From: Periconia sp. R9002
Lineage: Eukaryota > Ascomycota > Dothideomycetes > Pleosporales > Periconiaceae
Length of the DNA: 64,000 nt
Direction of reading: 5' to 3'
NCBI GenBank assembly: GCA_023627715.1
Contig: JAMAHW010000016.1
Span: forward strand, 186,001-250,000
The notes beneath the pieces are model-generated. The model worked only from the letters and a program-made list of their open reading frames with translations. It was not told the DNA's origin and did no database searches. Shown piece by piece: positions 35,019 to 46,925 of this stretch. The translations under genes were made by a program, and so were the position numbers. Positions within the stretch are counted from its first letter, which is position 1; each line of letters begins with the position of its first letter.

Positions 35019-37010
35019 GAAACAGAGCTGGAACTCTAGGTTTGATACATAGAACTTCGAAATAAGATCTCTATTTTACTTGGTTCCTTGTCGTGGACGT
35101 CACGATATACGGACAGGGCTACTCTGGTCGCCTAGGACCATTTAAGTCGCATATGATGCCCTTGACTTTTTGTTGAAGTTTTCTAGATTTTTTCTATATC
35201 TAAGGTGCCGCGAAACGTTAGGAATAGATTTGAAATGGACTCGCGCAGAGTAGGTACGGTTTCCCAAGTCGAAGTACTATCAAGACACCAAGTAGTGAAG
35301 CATTCTGAGACCTTCATGACCCAGTGTATCGTCTCTAGTTATGGTAGGCTAACGTTTTGCCCGCGAGCTTTAGGTTACATAGTGTAGTTCCTCTGATCGA
35401 CAGAAATTGATTGAAGATTTGGTATTAGAAGAGTCTGGATTTGCTGATCTTCGTAACACGACTTCATGTCTTCAATGCCGCGGACAACTGTCGTCTCAAG
35501 GAGTGTTGTTCATTTTAAGAAGGTCGGTATGTGTTACAACCAATAGGCTTCCCTAGCCGCGTTGAAATTCACGGGTACAAAGTTAATTTGATGCAACCTA
35601 GAAAGACAGGGACTAAGGAGGTCTCAGAACACCACGCTACATGGCATCTTAATACTACATTGCAGTGTTTGGTGCACCCTAGGATTGACTGTTGGCACCT
35701 TCTAACAGTTCAATACTAAAAAAATAGAAGGTGCGTTGAGAGGTTCTTCGATAGTGTTTAAAGGAGAAAGTGCGGTTGACGTCCTGTCCCAACCCCAGCC
35801 AAAACCCCGAAAAATTGCGTGCGGGACTCGTGCGGGACCCGTTAACACATTGATGGCGCCAGCAACCCCTTTTCTGCAGACTTTTAAATCTCTTCGTTTC
35901 CCTTTGAAACGAAACAATGCTGTACCAGACTAATTGCCATGAGCTTGCTGATCGCTTTAGGCAACTAAAAGTTTCTCCCCCGATTTTTCTGTCTGCACTC
36001 GTATTTCGGAGCCTATTATTGATCTGAAACCGCTTGTTTAGCCAGGCTCCTTGCGCCACGGCTGATCACCTTCGTTCTACCTTCAGCGTCCTCGGCACGT
36101 GTTCGGGTTTATTTCGACTTGTACGCGATGGTGTTGTTGCGGGGGTGGTTCCCGCTCTTTTCCTTCTTGAGCTGAAACCCCTAGTCGCCGGACAACGTGG
36201 ATTACAAGGCCCTGCACTCGTAACTTGATGTTTTCATCCTCCTTCAAACTATTTACAACCGCCGATTACTTTGCCTGCCCTATATATACATCGACAATGA
36301 TGATCCCTCAGCACGCGAAATGCTACATCTACGTGTACCTAATTAGTCGATATACGAGAAGTTGATGCAGGACCCTTCGCCCCCATCTTCGTACTGAGGG
36401 CTTACTAACTTAGTGGCCGACTATGTTGAAACAATGACCCGGACTTTTGCAGCTCGCTAGTCTTCTCTAGTTTCAAGAGAGCTTAAGGTCCTGCTACCGT
36501 TCACTTCCCGCCTCGTGGCGTAGCAGTATCGTGGCCTAACAACCGCGGAGGCTATCTGAGAATTACTACTAGCAATGTACTTGGCGGGACCATGTTGCAC
36601 ATCATCGTCCGCGACGCTCCGTCCATTCAGAATTGTCCGCTTCAGCTGCAGTTCTCCACTACGATGATGTTAAGGCCAATCTCCGTGTGAGGTCCCATTA
36701 CGATCTCTAGGCCGCTACATTGGTATACCTAAGTTTTAGGAAAGACCACTTGGGGCTTAGTCTTGTCCGTATAGAACTGGCAATGAGTAGAGTGGCGCTT
36801 CATTGATTGGTCAAATACGTGATCAGGCTTGCCATTCCGCGGATGCAGGCACATATCTGCAAGTAACTGGCCCGAGTGACATGTTCATGGTATGTGCGTC
36901 TATTTCCCCGTATCCATTTGCTATTTCGAAAAGCTTATCTTCTCAAAGCCACCTAATTACCCCTGGTCCCTGGCTCGTGGCTGAGGCCAGCATATGCAAA
37001 GCATGGCATT

Positions 37011-37016
37011 TATAAA
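37011..37016 (+). promoter_or_regulatory. TATA-box candidate for the GH5 gene
   Basis: TATAAA lies 228 bases upstream of the glucanase ATG (37244). The gap is T/C-rich, as expected for a fungal promoter-proximal region and 5' UTR. This is a position-based assignment only. Confidence 0.35.
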
Positions 37017-37243
37017 GAGCGGATGGGACGCCGTACATGAAGAACTATTTACTCAGCCTTTTGACGTTTTGTTCTGTTGCTTCTACAGCTCGACGCTCTT
37101 TTCCTTCACGTTCTTTTCACTAACATTCATTCGTTCCTTCTACCGTATCATATTACCAGTCTATTTGGACATTACCCTCATTTGGATACACCACAAGTAT
37201 AGCTACCATTCAAACTTAGAAATCTGGATAGCCAAATAGCATC

Positions 37244-38571
37244 ATGAAGTGCACCATCGTGAACCTCCTGGCACTTTCGGGTGCAGTAACAGCATGGCTC
37301 CCATCTGAACGCAATATGTTCGGCGAGCAGCCCAACTCTGTAATCCAAAACCTTCCCGCCGGTCAAGGCCGCTCCGTCAAACGATTCAACCCAAGCTTCA
37401 ACAAGATCCGAGGTGTCAATCTCGGTTCGCTCTTCATCATCGAGCCCTGGATGGCCAATAGTGAGTGGAGCAGCATGGGTTGCGGCGGAACCAACTCTGA
37501 ATTCGACTGCATGCGAAAGTTGGGTCAGGAGAAGGGCAACGCCGCGTTCCAGAAGCACTGGGTGTGTATATTCCAAGTTCAAAGTAGCATCGACACATCA
37601 ACTACAGAAGTATCAATGTGAACATAACTAACTTTGTATGTACGCAGGACACCTGGATCACTGAAGAAGACCTCGATAAGATGAAGGACGCCGGCCTCAA
37701 CACCATCCGCGTTCCCGTCGGATACTGGATGGTGGAAGAAACCATCGACAAGAACAGCGAGCCCTTCCCCCTAGGCAGTCTCGCCAAGATGGACACACTG
37801 GCCGAACGCGCCGCGAAGAGAAACATCTACGTGATCCTCGACCTCCACGGTGCCCCCGGTGCACAGTCAGCCAATCAACCCTTCACAGGCCAGTACGCCC
37901 CTTCCACGGGCTTCTACCAGACCTATAACTACGAGCGCGGCTACAAGTTCCTCGAGGTCATGACCAAGCGCATCCACACCAACAACGCCTACCGCACGAC
38001 GGGCATGATCGAGGTCCTCAACGAGCCCGAGCGCGGCCACGGGAGCCTCGTCACGGAATTCTACAACAACGCCTACACCAAGATCCGCAACGTCGAGGCG
38101 CAGCTCGGCATCACGGCCGAGGACAAGCAGCTCACGATCCAGTTCATGGACAAGGCGTGGGGTGCGGGCAACCCCAAGGACGTGCTCAACGGCAAGGGCG
38201 GCGTCGCCTTCGACGACCACCGCTACCTCAAGTGGGCCCCCATCGACCAAACCAAGGCCAGCTACCTCGCCACATCGTGCAAGGACACCTTCGGCGACGG
38301 CGGCAACAAGCCCGTCATCGTCGGCGAGTGGAGTCTCTCGGCCGGCGACAAAGTCGAGGGCACGCCCGACTGGAACCCCGCGACCAACAAGGCCTTTTAC
38401 ACGCAGTGGTGGGCCGCGCAGGTGCAGGCGTACGAGCGCGAGATGGGCTGGGTGTTTTGGAGCTGGAAGGCTCAGCTCGGTGACGATTACCGCTGGTGCT
38501 ATAGGTGTGCCGTCGAGGCCGGCGTGATTCCCAAGGATCCCTCGCAGGCTGCTGGGTTGGCTAAGTGCTAG
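37244..38571 (+). CDS. secreted glycoside hydrolase family 5 beta-glucanase (endo-1,6 or exo-1,3 type)
   Basis: Exon 1 (37244-37561), an 86-nt intron (GTGTGT...TACGCAG) and exon 2 (37648-38571) encode 413 aa. The signal peptide is MKCTIVNLLALSGAVTA, with cleavage before W18 or shortly after. The GH5 core starts at KIRGVNLGSLFIIEPWM, then SMGCGGTNSEFDC, GLNTIRVPVGYWM and ILDLHGAPGAQ. The acid/base Glu lies in VLNEPERG (near residue 232) and the nucleophile Glu in PVIVGEWSLS (near residue 330). The WSSMGCG-SEFDC block is closer to fungal endo-1,6-beta-glucanases than to yeast Exg1, but I cannot separate 1,6 from 1,3 activity with certainty. The enzyme should act outside the cell on wall glucan, its own or that of other fungi. 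Codons in exon 2 end in G or C far more often than in neighbouring genes. Confidence 0.9.
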
Positions 38572-40068
38572 GATGATGTGCTTTTGTAGGGTTGTTGAAT
38601 AGGTGGTCTTCCTTCCCACATCGTTGCGTGATTTTGATTAAGGGGGGGCGATTCGCTGTTGATTATTCTTGATTTTCATGTACATATGTATACACACTTT
38701 AGCATTTTCTCTCTGTGTCGATACCGCAGGTAATTCGATTACTGACTGGTTCGATGATGGCAGTCTTCTTTTGATACGTTCCTGACGCGTTCAATGCATC
38801 AAAAACAACTGAATTGTATATCTTGCATTCAAAAATGGTTTTCCTTCGCTCATTACCAGAAACACTCCATACCTGTGAATCTAGACCAAGTGACGCAAGT
38901 AAAGAAGTCGTTCTTGGGAACATGCCACACACATGAAGACCTGGCTTCCTCCCCCAACGTGCTCCCCTATCTCCCAATTTCTCCGCATTACAAACATCAA
39001 CCAACGGCCACCTATCACATACATACACATTAAAAACCCCCCAAAAACAATGGACAGATAATAAAAAGTTTCATATTTACTTCCTCTGCCACCAGGTAAC
39101 TCCCTACCCCCTGCCTGCAAGCTGTTTCACCTATGACTACAAAACACCAACAACGAACGACACCAATGAGAAAAAAAAATACAAAAAACTTGCTAATTTT
39201 CCACCATGTTCACATTCCCAATCCCCCCCGTTAGAAATAACGTGTACTTTTTTTTAACGATGCCAACCAAAAAGATGAAACCACAAGCCTTTGGGAAAGC
39301 GAACAAAAAAAACCACGTCAGTCTTAACTACGCACACAACTCAATAACTCACTAAGATAGATTGATATCCAATGTCCAAAAATTCCACAGCTTCGTCAGG
39401 TGGAAGGAATGGTTGCCCAGTGAGGTTTCCATTGGCAAACAAAACAACAGCAGACCAAGAGGGTGTTTGCTACCCTCGGGCATACCAGGACCAAAGACAG
39501 GCCAAAGCGACAACGAGAAAGAGAAAAGGAATTCCGCTTGCAAACGCACAGGGAGACGCAGAAAAACATCCTCCGCAAAGTGGGACAACCCCCAAAACAG
39601 GACTAAAACAGGTTATACCAAAGATAGAAACGACGAGAAAAGAAAGAAGCGGTGAACGAGGCGAGGAAAGCAAGACAAGCAGAGCTGTGCCTGTTTCTGC
39701 GATACGCCTGAGAGCCCCAAGTAGTGCTTCATCCCCTCCTTCCCTGAATATTCCCTTACGGTCGAGCAACATAGGTAAATCAAAAGCATAAGTTTCAGCC
39801 ACCGGGGCTGTGATGGTACAGTGAGGTAAAACGCCAATTATAAATACTCGCGCGAGGGGTAAATCAGGTAAAATGACAGGTCCAGAGCTGTCCGCTTCAT
39901 GGATATAGGTGACGCTGAATATGGCATCTTGGTAGGTGCAATAGGTGATTTCGATAGGATTTCGTGGGCGTCATCGATGCGAATGCTAATGCGAGCGACA
40001 GAAGGCGAACGCAATATGAAGCAAGGTGGAGACCAACACAAGTCCATGATACGCGGTGGATTGTCGGC
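38572..40068. other. intergenic region between convergent genes
   Basis: This separates the 3' ends of the glucanase gene (plus) and the adenylate cyclase gene (minus). It is A-rich on the plus strand at about 39030-39330, with many A-runs that are T-runs for the cyclase strand, consistent with 3' UTR sequence. Frames of about 100 to 140 codons at 39362-39800 are on low-complexity sequence and I do not call them. Confidence 0.4.
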
Positions 40069-43000
40069 CTAGGCTGATGCTATTTGACTTGCAGCTTCGT
40101 TTTTATATGCTTGCAGTTCTGAGAGTTGGAATTGGAGCTCGGTGAGAATATCGGACATGGGGCAGGCTTGATCGAGAAGGGAACCTTGACCAAAAGGCCT
40201 GACCATGTGTCGAAGGGCTAGCGTCGTGGCGCATGTCTAATATGTAATTAGCAACCGATTGATTCTTACAGTGCACAGCTGACTTACCTCGATTCTTGAG
40301 ATTTGATGTTCGACGAAATTCATCAAGAATCGATCCGTGATCTCTCCACCGCGGTTCTTCATCCTCTCCAAAAGAGCGGTCTCTGGAGGCTTCAACTCCG
40401 AGGAGCCGGGGTTCTCCAACGTACTGCACAGCATCTCCAGGCGTAGACTGACGTTCCAAAGACCCCACACGTTCTCCGTATCGATGGTGAGTTGACTATT
40501 TGCCATCTTTTGTGCTGCCTGAGGTGCATTGGTAGGTGTCTCAGCAGGCTTCTGTTCGACTTGTCGTTGCACGGTAAGACGGGCGGAGAGGGAGTGCGGA
40601 TACATCAAGTAAATGTACTCAGGATTTTCAAGACCTTTGAGGCGTCGTTCGCCAAGATCCTTGACTTCGAAACCTTGACTACTCAGCAGCCGTAGCTCTT
40701 GTCTTATCGTATGGCTGATGGCGTCGTCAGAGTAAGCATCTTCGGAGCCAATGGAACCGTTTCGATCGCCCTCGATGTGTGTTTCGAGGAGCCGTTGAAC
40801 CTCCCCGAGAAATTCTGTTGATACTGTGATTTGTCCTCCGTCTGCTACAGACGAGATTCGCGAGGCTCGATTCACCATGGGACCGAAGTAATCCATTCGC
40901 TTGGTGACGGGATCCTTTTCGCATACTGGTGTACCCCAGTGAATACCCATGCGGACCGAAAGACCTTTGAAGATGACATTGCCATCTTGATCCAGTACCT
41001 CCTGACCTAAAACACTGTCGAGAATCTCTTGCGGCCATGGAATATCCATCAGTAACTGTTGGACTGTGAAACACCAGAGCAAAGCAGAAGTAACCGTTGG
41101 AAATGCGACCATAAAAGCATCACCTTCAGTCTTGACCTCATAACCACCAATGATACGTAGTTGACGACGCATGAGTTCGTTGTGCTGCTTGATGGCGGAT
41201 CTCATGGCAATTGGATATGTTTCCCAAAGCAAGGTGGAGCTCTTGATATCAGTGAAAGCCAAGCTGACTTCGCCTGTGGGCGCATCGATTTCTTGGCCAA
41301 GACGGTCAATGATGGCGTGACTGGCTGCATCTTTCACACGCTTGTTCTTGCGGAATACGTTGTTCGGGTCGTTCAGATCGAACCCGGCCGCGCCCTTGAA
41401 TCGACCTTCTTGTTTCTTCTTGATGTCACCGACGCCTAGCAGCATGACCATAATCTTGTTCGTCGCGCCGAATGCGATTGCCAAATCACGCAACTTCTGC
41501 GCAGCACGCATCAAATCGCCACGCTCTGATCGTGCGACATCGACAGCAAAATCCGGCGTGAGGTACTCCCAGAGCTCGCGTGACGCAATAAGAATCATTT
41601 CATCGGTATCGCCAAGGGTATGGTGAGTGATGTGAGGATTGGCGATGACGGAAGGCGACATTTGTGCGTAACCGAATGCTCGTGACACCTCTAAGATATC
41701 GTTTAGTTTTCCTTGCCGGGAGACGAAACCTCCAGCCTCCCTTATCCTTTGGCGCTCGCTTGTCTCCGCAGGATCATGCTTGCGAGTGAGGATTTTGTGT
41801 CCGCCTTCTGAGCGAATCAACAGTGCTTGAGCATCACCGACATTTGAAACATACAGTTCCATCTCCTTCAGGTACAGAACAGTGGCAACACTTCCTGAAG
41901 TCATGTCATCGTCTCCAAGATCAGGCAGAGCACCACGAGCTTGAGTGGCGGTTGCCCCAGCGGCTTTGTCGAGAGATTGGGTCGCTGCAAGAGCCAGGTC
42001 TCTGTTTAGGCCGAGATAAGTTCTTCGTAGTGAATCTATGGGAGTTTCATTCGTAGACATTTTGATTTTTTCGAGTTCCATGCTGAAGCGAGTCTTGAAA
42101 TTGTCGTAAAGATACTTGGCAATCTTGGAGCCAGCGCCTGTCAGGGGCTGTGCATCGAAAATACCAATGATCTGTTCATTTTCCATGCCTCGGAATCGAG
42201 GAACCACCATATCCATGGTGGAAATGTGTTCATTGCGTCCAAGACTATCCGCTATTCCGTATGCCATGACACCAACGGTCGAGCCAGATGTTCGAACTCT
42301 TCGGTCTTCAGATTGCTCTGGCACGGAAGGAATCATCATGGTGACATCCATCAGTCCCAATACTCTTAGGTTGATCAGCGAACTGAAATCAGTCAAGTCG
42401 CGGCCTTCGCGCATGGCGGATCCACCATGAGTGGGCTTGATCTCTAGCCGCTTGTTGCCTGACAGATTCAGATACCTCAGATGGTGGTTCCAATTCCAGT
42501 TCCAGTCATATGGCCAATTTGACACGTTGTACTTGAGAGAGTTGTTTGCAACATCGAGGATTGCGAGCTGCTTAACTTTCCCCAGTTCAGCAGGGAGCAC
42601 TTGGAATTTGTTGCCGTTGATGTGAAGGACCTTGAGTGAGCTAACTTCTTCAAAGTCCTCCGCTGGGAGGGATGTGAGATCATTACCCGAGAGGTAGAGT
42701 TCCGTAAGATTTTTCTGCCATCTCCTGATTGTCCTTGGTGGGATGTCGTAGATTTCATTGTAGGATAAGTTCAATATCCGTAATTCAGAGAGTAAGCATA
42801 ATTCATCGAACACGTCGTCAGAGAGTTCATTGTCGGCGAGGAAAAGGTGCCGCAGCGAGCCTGCGAATGTCGTCACCAGTCTATTTGAAAGACTTGAGTC
42901 TTTCCGAGAAACAGGCGTTATGGTGCCTTCGGTCTGTGTGCGCGATGCTACTGATGGCTTCCTCGCAGTTGCAGTGGTGCTTGAGGAACCATACGACGCC

Positions 43001-46000
43001 ATCGAGCCTTTTCGGTGCGAGCTTGCGGGTGATGTACCCGATGATAGGTAGTTCGCAGAGGTTTGGCTGGGACGCCTATTCTGAAAGTCTTCTAGCTTGC
43101 CCAACTCCTCATAACTGGGACTGTGGCCCAGGCCGGGCGTTGATGCGGGCGTTGCTCCGTCCAGATTATTGCTGTCTCCATTCGTAGCGACAGGTGGAGG
43201 AGCATTGCCTGGTTTTGGGAACTCACTCAGCACATTCGAAGACACATTGAGCGTTTCTAATCGACGCGCGTGCCATATCTCAACGGGCAGGCGACCGAGG
43301 TTGTTCTGTCGTACGTCCAGATAGCGAAGCTCGGTCAGTCGGCCAATCTCAGAGGGAAGCTCATCCAAAGAATTGCGTACGATGCTGAGGTGTTCAAGCC
43401 TCACAAGTCTCCCGATATTGCCCGAGATGGCGCTGAAATGATTTTTATCCAGGATCAATTTTGTGAGGCCAGTAATGTTGGGGAACAGGTTTTCGGGAAG
43501 GTGTGTCAGCTTCGCTGAAGCAAGATTGAGAACAGACAGAGACGGCACTGATTGGGTCAAGGCGAACCGGGTTACGGGATTGTGATTCATGTGTAGTACT
43601 CTGATCTTGGGGAAATGTCCTTCGAACGTGGTTATTGAGTTGTGCCCAATAAGCAGATATTCCAATCGGGGTAATTGGGACATGACATCCATGCTGTTCA
43701 AAGAATTGAACCGTACGTCAATCTCCCGAAGATTGACCAGGTTGCTAATCGATGCCGGAAAACTACCAGAGAGTCGGTTGTTGGTGGCCCAAAGTCGTTC
43801 TAAGCAAGTCAATTGACCGATTTTGGGTAAGCTAGACACGGAATTGAAGGAGATATCCAGATCAACGAGGGTGTTTACATCGCACAGGAAATCCGGAAAT
43901 TCGCTCAGGGAGTTCGAGCTGAGGTTGAGACTCCTCAATGCGCGATAGTGGCCGAAATAGGCGGGGAGTTTAGTCAAGCGATTGTTGGACAACCGGAGCC
44001 CCTGCAGACTTGCTAATTTGTACAGTTGTGCGTCCTCGAGATCTTTGATTCGATTGTTGGATATGTCGAGCATAGTCAGGCGACTGGCAAGACTTATACT
44101 GGCAGGTATTCGTTTAGCTTCGTTGCTTGTGTATTTGATCTCCCGCAGGTTGGTACATGCTTGAATGAAGTCCCTCGGTACGGCCAAGGACAAATTCCTG
44201 GACAGATTGAGAGATATGATCTCCGTAGCTTTCTGATATAGTGCGATGGGTATGGTGATGAGATTTCGTCCTTGGAGGTCAATGTGGCTGAATTTTTGCA
44301 TCTTACTGAATCCAGGATCTCTTTCCAAACTTGCGTATCCGCTCATCTTGGCTGGAAGAAACGTGAATCTGCAGAGATAGCTGTTGTCGTCCCGACCAAT
44401 CTCATCTATACGATCAGCATCTGTATAGCCAGCCTGCTCCAGAAGTCGTTTTTGAATCAGCAGAGGGCGTTCTCTGGCATCCAACTGAAGGGACGTGTCG
44501 TGCTTTCGCATAACAATGTGATAGTTGTTCAACTCATCTTGGAGTAGAGTCTTCTTTCCCAAAATCCTGATGATTTCGGCCACTGTAGTGTCTAGAGTCG
44601 CGGACAGAGTGGCAAAGGTAGAGTCGACTCGGAAGACGCGCACACAATACATCCTGCTATCCGTCACAACATCGGGCTGCTCATCTTGAGCTGCTTCCTC
44701 CTCCCGTGGGTTGGTCCAAGAATCAGGAGCACGCCATGTGGCATCCTCATTTGAATCTGCCTTCTCGTCCGGACCTATTGGGAAGGTCATTGGCTTTTCG
44801 ACAGGGGTCGCCATCGGTTGGGCCGGCAATTTTGCTACGATACCCTCCATATTCGATATGTCGGTATCTAGTCTGAAGATGGCGTCGTTTGTGTCGTTCC
44901 CTATTTGAGCCTCGTTGGGATCCTTGCCACGCGCTTGCTCAGATGCCAATGGGTCTCTTTTGTTTTCTCTTCTGAACGGTTTTCGTCCGTGCTCCTTTTT
45001 ACCATCCTTGGCTGGTTTGTCTTTGGTGCTTTCCATTGTGGACTTCTTTTTCGGTCCAGCCGTACTAGATGGGGCATCGGTGTGGGAGTGTTTGGCGGAT
45101 TTGATAGACGGTTGCAGAGAAACAGTCGAAGGGGGCAAGTCCCTCAGAGACTCCGGTACAAGCTTGTCCGTCTTGTTCTTACCCCAACGACCGAACAATG
45201 ATCGAGGCCCTTTAGCGGTGCTGGGAGATCTTTGAGAGCCCGATCCTTCTCGTGTTAATCCGCTGAATGCGCTTGGAGTGGGGCTCGATGGGCGGGCAAG
45301 AAGGTTGGATTTGGAGCTCAAAGCGGAGCCCAGAGATGATTGCTGCTGATCGCGAGTGATGCTAAAAGCAGAGTCGCCCCGACTAGTAACGGGCCGTAGA
45401 GGATACGGCTGGCTAATCTCGAGGCGACCTTCGAGTGCTTTGGCTTCCTCTTTGCTTCGGTTATGTCGGTGACCAGGAAGCTTCAGTTTATGCGAGCTTT
45501 TCCCTGATTTGGTGGATTGCTGCTCGAATGACGACCTGCCGTTTCCAAGGTTGGCAGGAGTGTCCTACAATTCTACGTCAGCTACGTGTACATGCATGCC
45601 TGCCAGTCCGTTGCAGTTGTAATTATATACAAAGAGTGAGATCGCGCCTGCCCTAGAATTTTAGGAGATGGAAGGTGAATTGCCGTTTAGACCTTCAGGC
45701 CCATTGCCATCCCTGCTGCCGTGCACACCTGAGAAAAAAGAAGCCACTCACCTTGTGGTTGAAATCCTGAAATTCCCATGGAGTCACTTCTGATGAAGGG
45801 AGTGGCGTACGGGGCCGCGATTCGTTGGGTGAGCCGGGTCTACTATGAAAGTGGGTACCGATCGGAGGGTTGTTGATGGAATTATTGCGGTTACGCATCG
45901 AGCGCATCGACTGAGTATCGGTATAGGGCGCTGGGAGACTGGTGTCGGAGCCCTGGCGTGAATCGACAGGAAATTCCTCCCCGAAGACATTCTGCAGCCG

Positions 46001-46925
46001 TTTGTGATAGCCCGGTCCAACGCCCCTACTGGCACTCGACTTGGAGCCGGAGCTACCGATGGTGGTAGCGCTGGCGGCGGAAGGTCTTCTGGCATCGTTG
46101 TACTCGGTCATGTCGTCTCTGCCACTTGCCGAACGGCCGAATTGGGGCGATAGTGCGGGAATGTCCTCGTTTGAATCGTTGAAAAAGCTTCCCCACACAC
46201 TCGCAGCCATGGTGGCACCATTGGACCCGGAGACCCACGGAGGTGTCGGTGAGGTAGCGGTGGGCGGATTCCGCGATATGGATGGTATTCTGTTGCCCGA
46301 AGTTTCCAGGACTGCCAACTGTTTCCGATAATCCCTAAAGTCGTTGGTGTGATGGTGGTCAACGTTGACATTCCGGCGGGGTTTATGGCCAGGGTCCTTT
46401 GGTGGAGGGGCGGGAGGTAACGTGCCAGGCGAGATGTCAGACTCCTTTTCTAACCTAGATGGTAATGTTAGCTGACGCAAGCGCAAAGAACAGACGAGGG
46501 TTTCTGAACGAGACATGTAGGAGAGTGAAGACCAGTGAAGATGGGCGAGGTGCTCTGCGTGGGCTTGCTGTGGACTGGCAATGGGGCAGCTTTGTGGAAG
46601 CTCTGCAAGACCGGGAACATGGTGAGCAGCGCGCACCGAGCGCACTACGTGTGGAGATGCACCGAGCTTGCGCATATGCGCAGACGTGGACACAGGTGCC
46701 TACATGGGCAAGCGGCGGCAAAGCGTCCCAACAGCGACGAGACGAAAGGCAGGGAAACCAAAAAAGCACGTACAGGTAGTTGAGGTCCTTGTCGGTTTGC
46801 ACGGTGACGGGAGTACCACGCGAAGATCGGGCAAAAGGTCGCACGGTGTCGTTGGATCGAACGGATCGCCAGCTCCCGGAGCTCTCGATGGATCCATGGC
46901 GGTTGATGGTCTCGTTCCTCGCCAT
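40069..46925 (-). CDS. acyA: adenylate cyclase (Cyr1/AcyA type: RA, LRR, PP2C-like, class III cyclase)
   Basis: Four exons (46774-46925, 45752-46454, 40288-45564, 40069-40236) join in frame to 2099 aa, the usual size for fungal adenylate cyclase. It makes cAMP for protein kinase A and is regulated by Ras and G-alpha at the membrane. The start MARNETINRHGS at 46925 leads into about 580 disordered residues. Domains in order: Ras-association at about 589-694 (SRMYCVRVFRVDSTFATLSA); leucine-rich repeats at about 712-1327 (repeated LxxLxLxxNxL units); a PP2C-like domain at about 1384-1662; the catalytic domain at about 1716-1940, with the metal-binding FTDIKSSTLLWE and GGYEVKTEGDAFMVAF. Exon 4 adds 55 codons (QFQLSELQAYKN) at a GTAAGT...ATTAG intron; without it the frame would stop after a short unrelated tail. 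The C-terminal helix is where yeast Cyr1 binds Srv2/CAP. Confidence 0.96.

Larger units (their letters stand above)
34457..37243. other. 2.8-kb region without a supported gene
   Basis: This spacer lies between the 5' ends of the MFS transporter (minus) and the GH5 glucanase (plus). From about 34900 to 36900 the base composition is even, with no long frame, no domain and few fungal-like 5'-UTR features. It looks like decayed DNA or an old insertion, but I recognise no transposase. It includes a perfect hairpin at 34993-35018 and a smaller one at 35893-35913 (8-bp arms, 5-nt loop). The right end should hold the glucanase promoter. Confidence 0.4.

Noticed and set aside
36523..36536. 14-nt match to the U4 snRNA core (GCAGTATCGTGGCC)
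   Set aside because: The next expected parts of U4, including the k-turn stem-loop and an Sm site (AATTTTTG-like), are missing downstream. A short chance match is more likely.
37867..38619. 250-codon minus frame
   Set aside because: It is antisense to the GC-biased glucanase exon; this is a known artefact of strong third-position bias.
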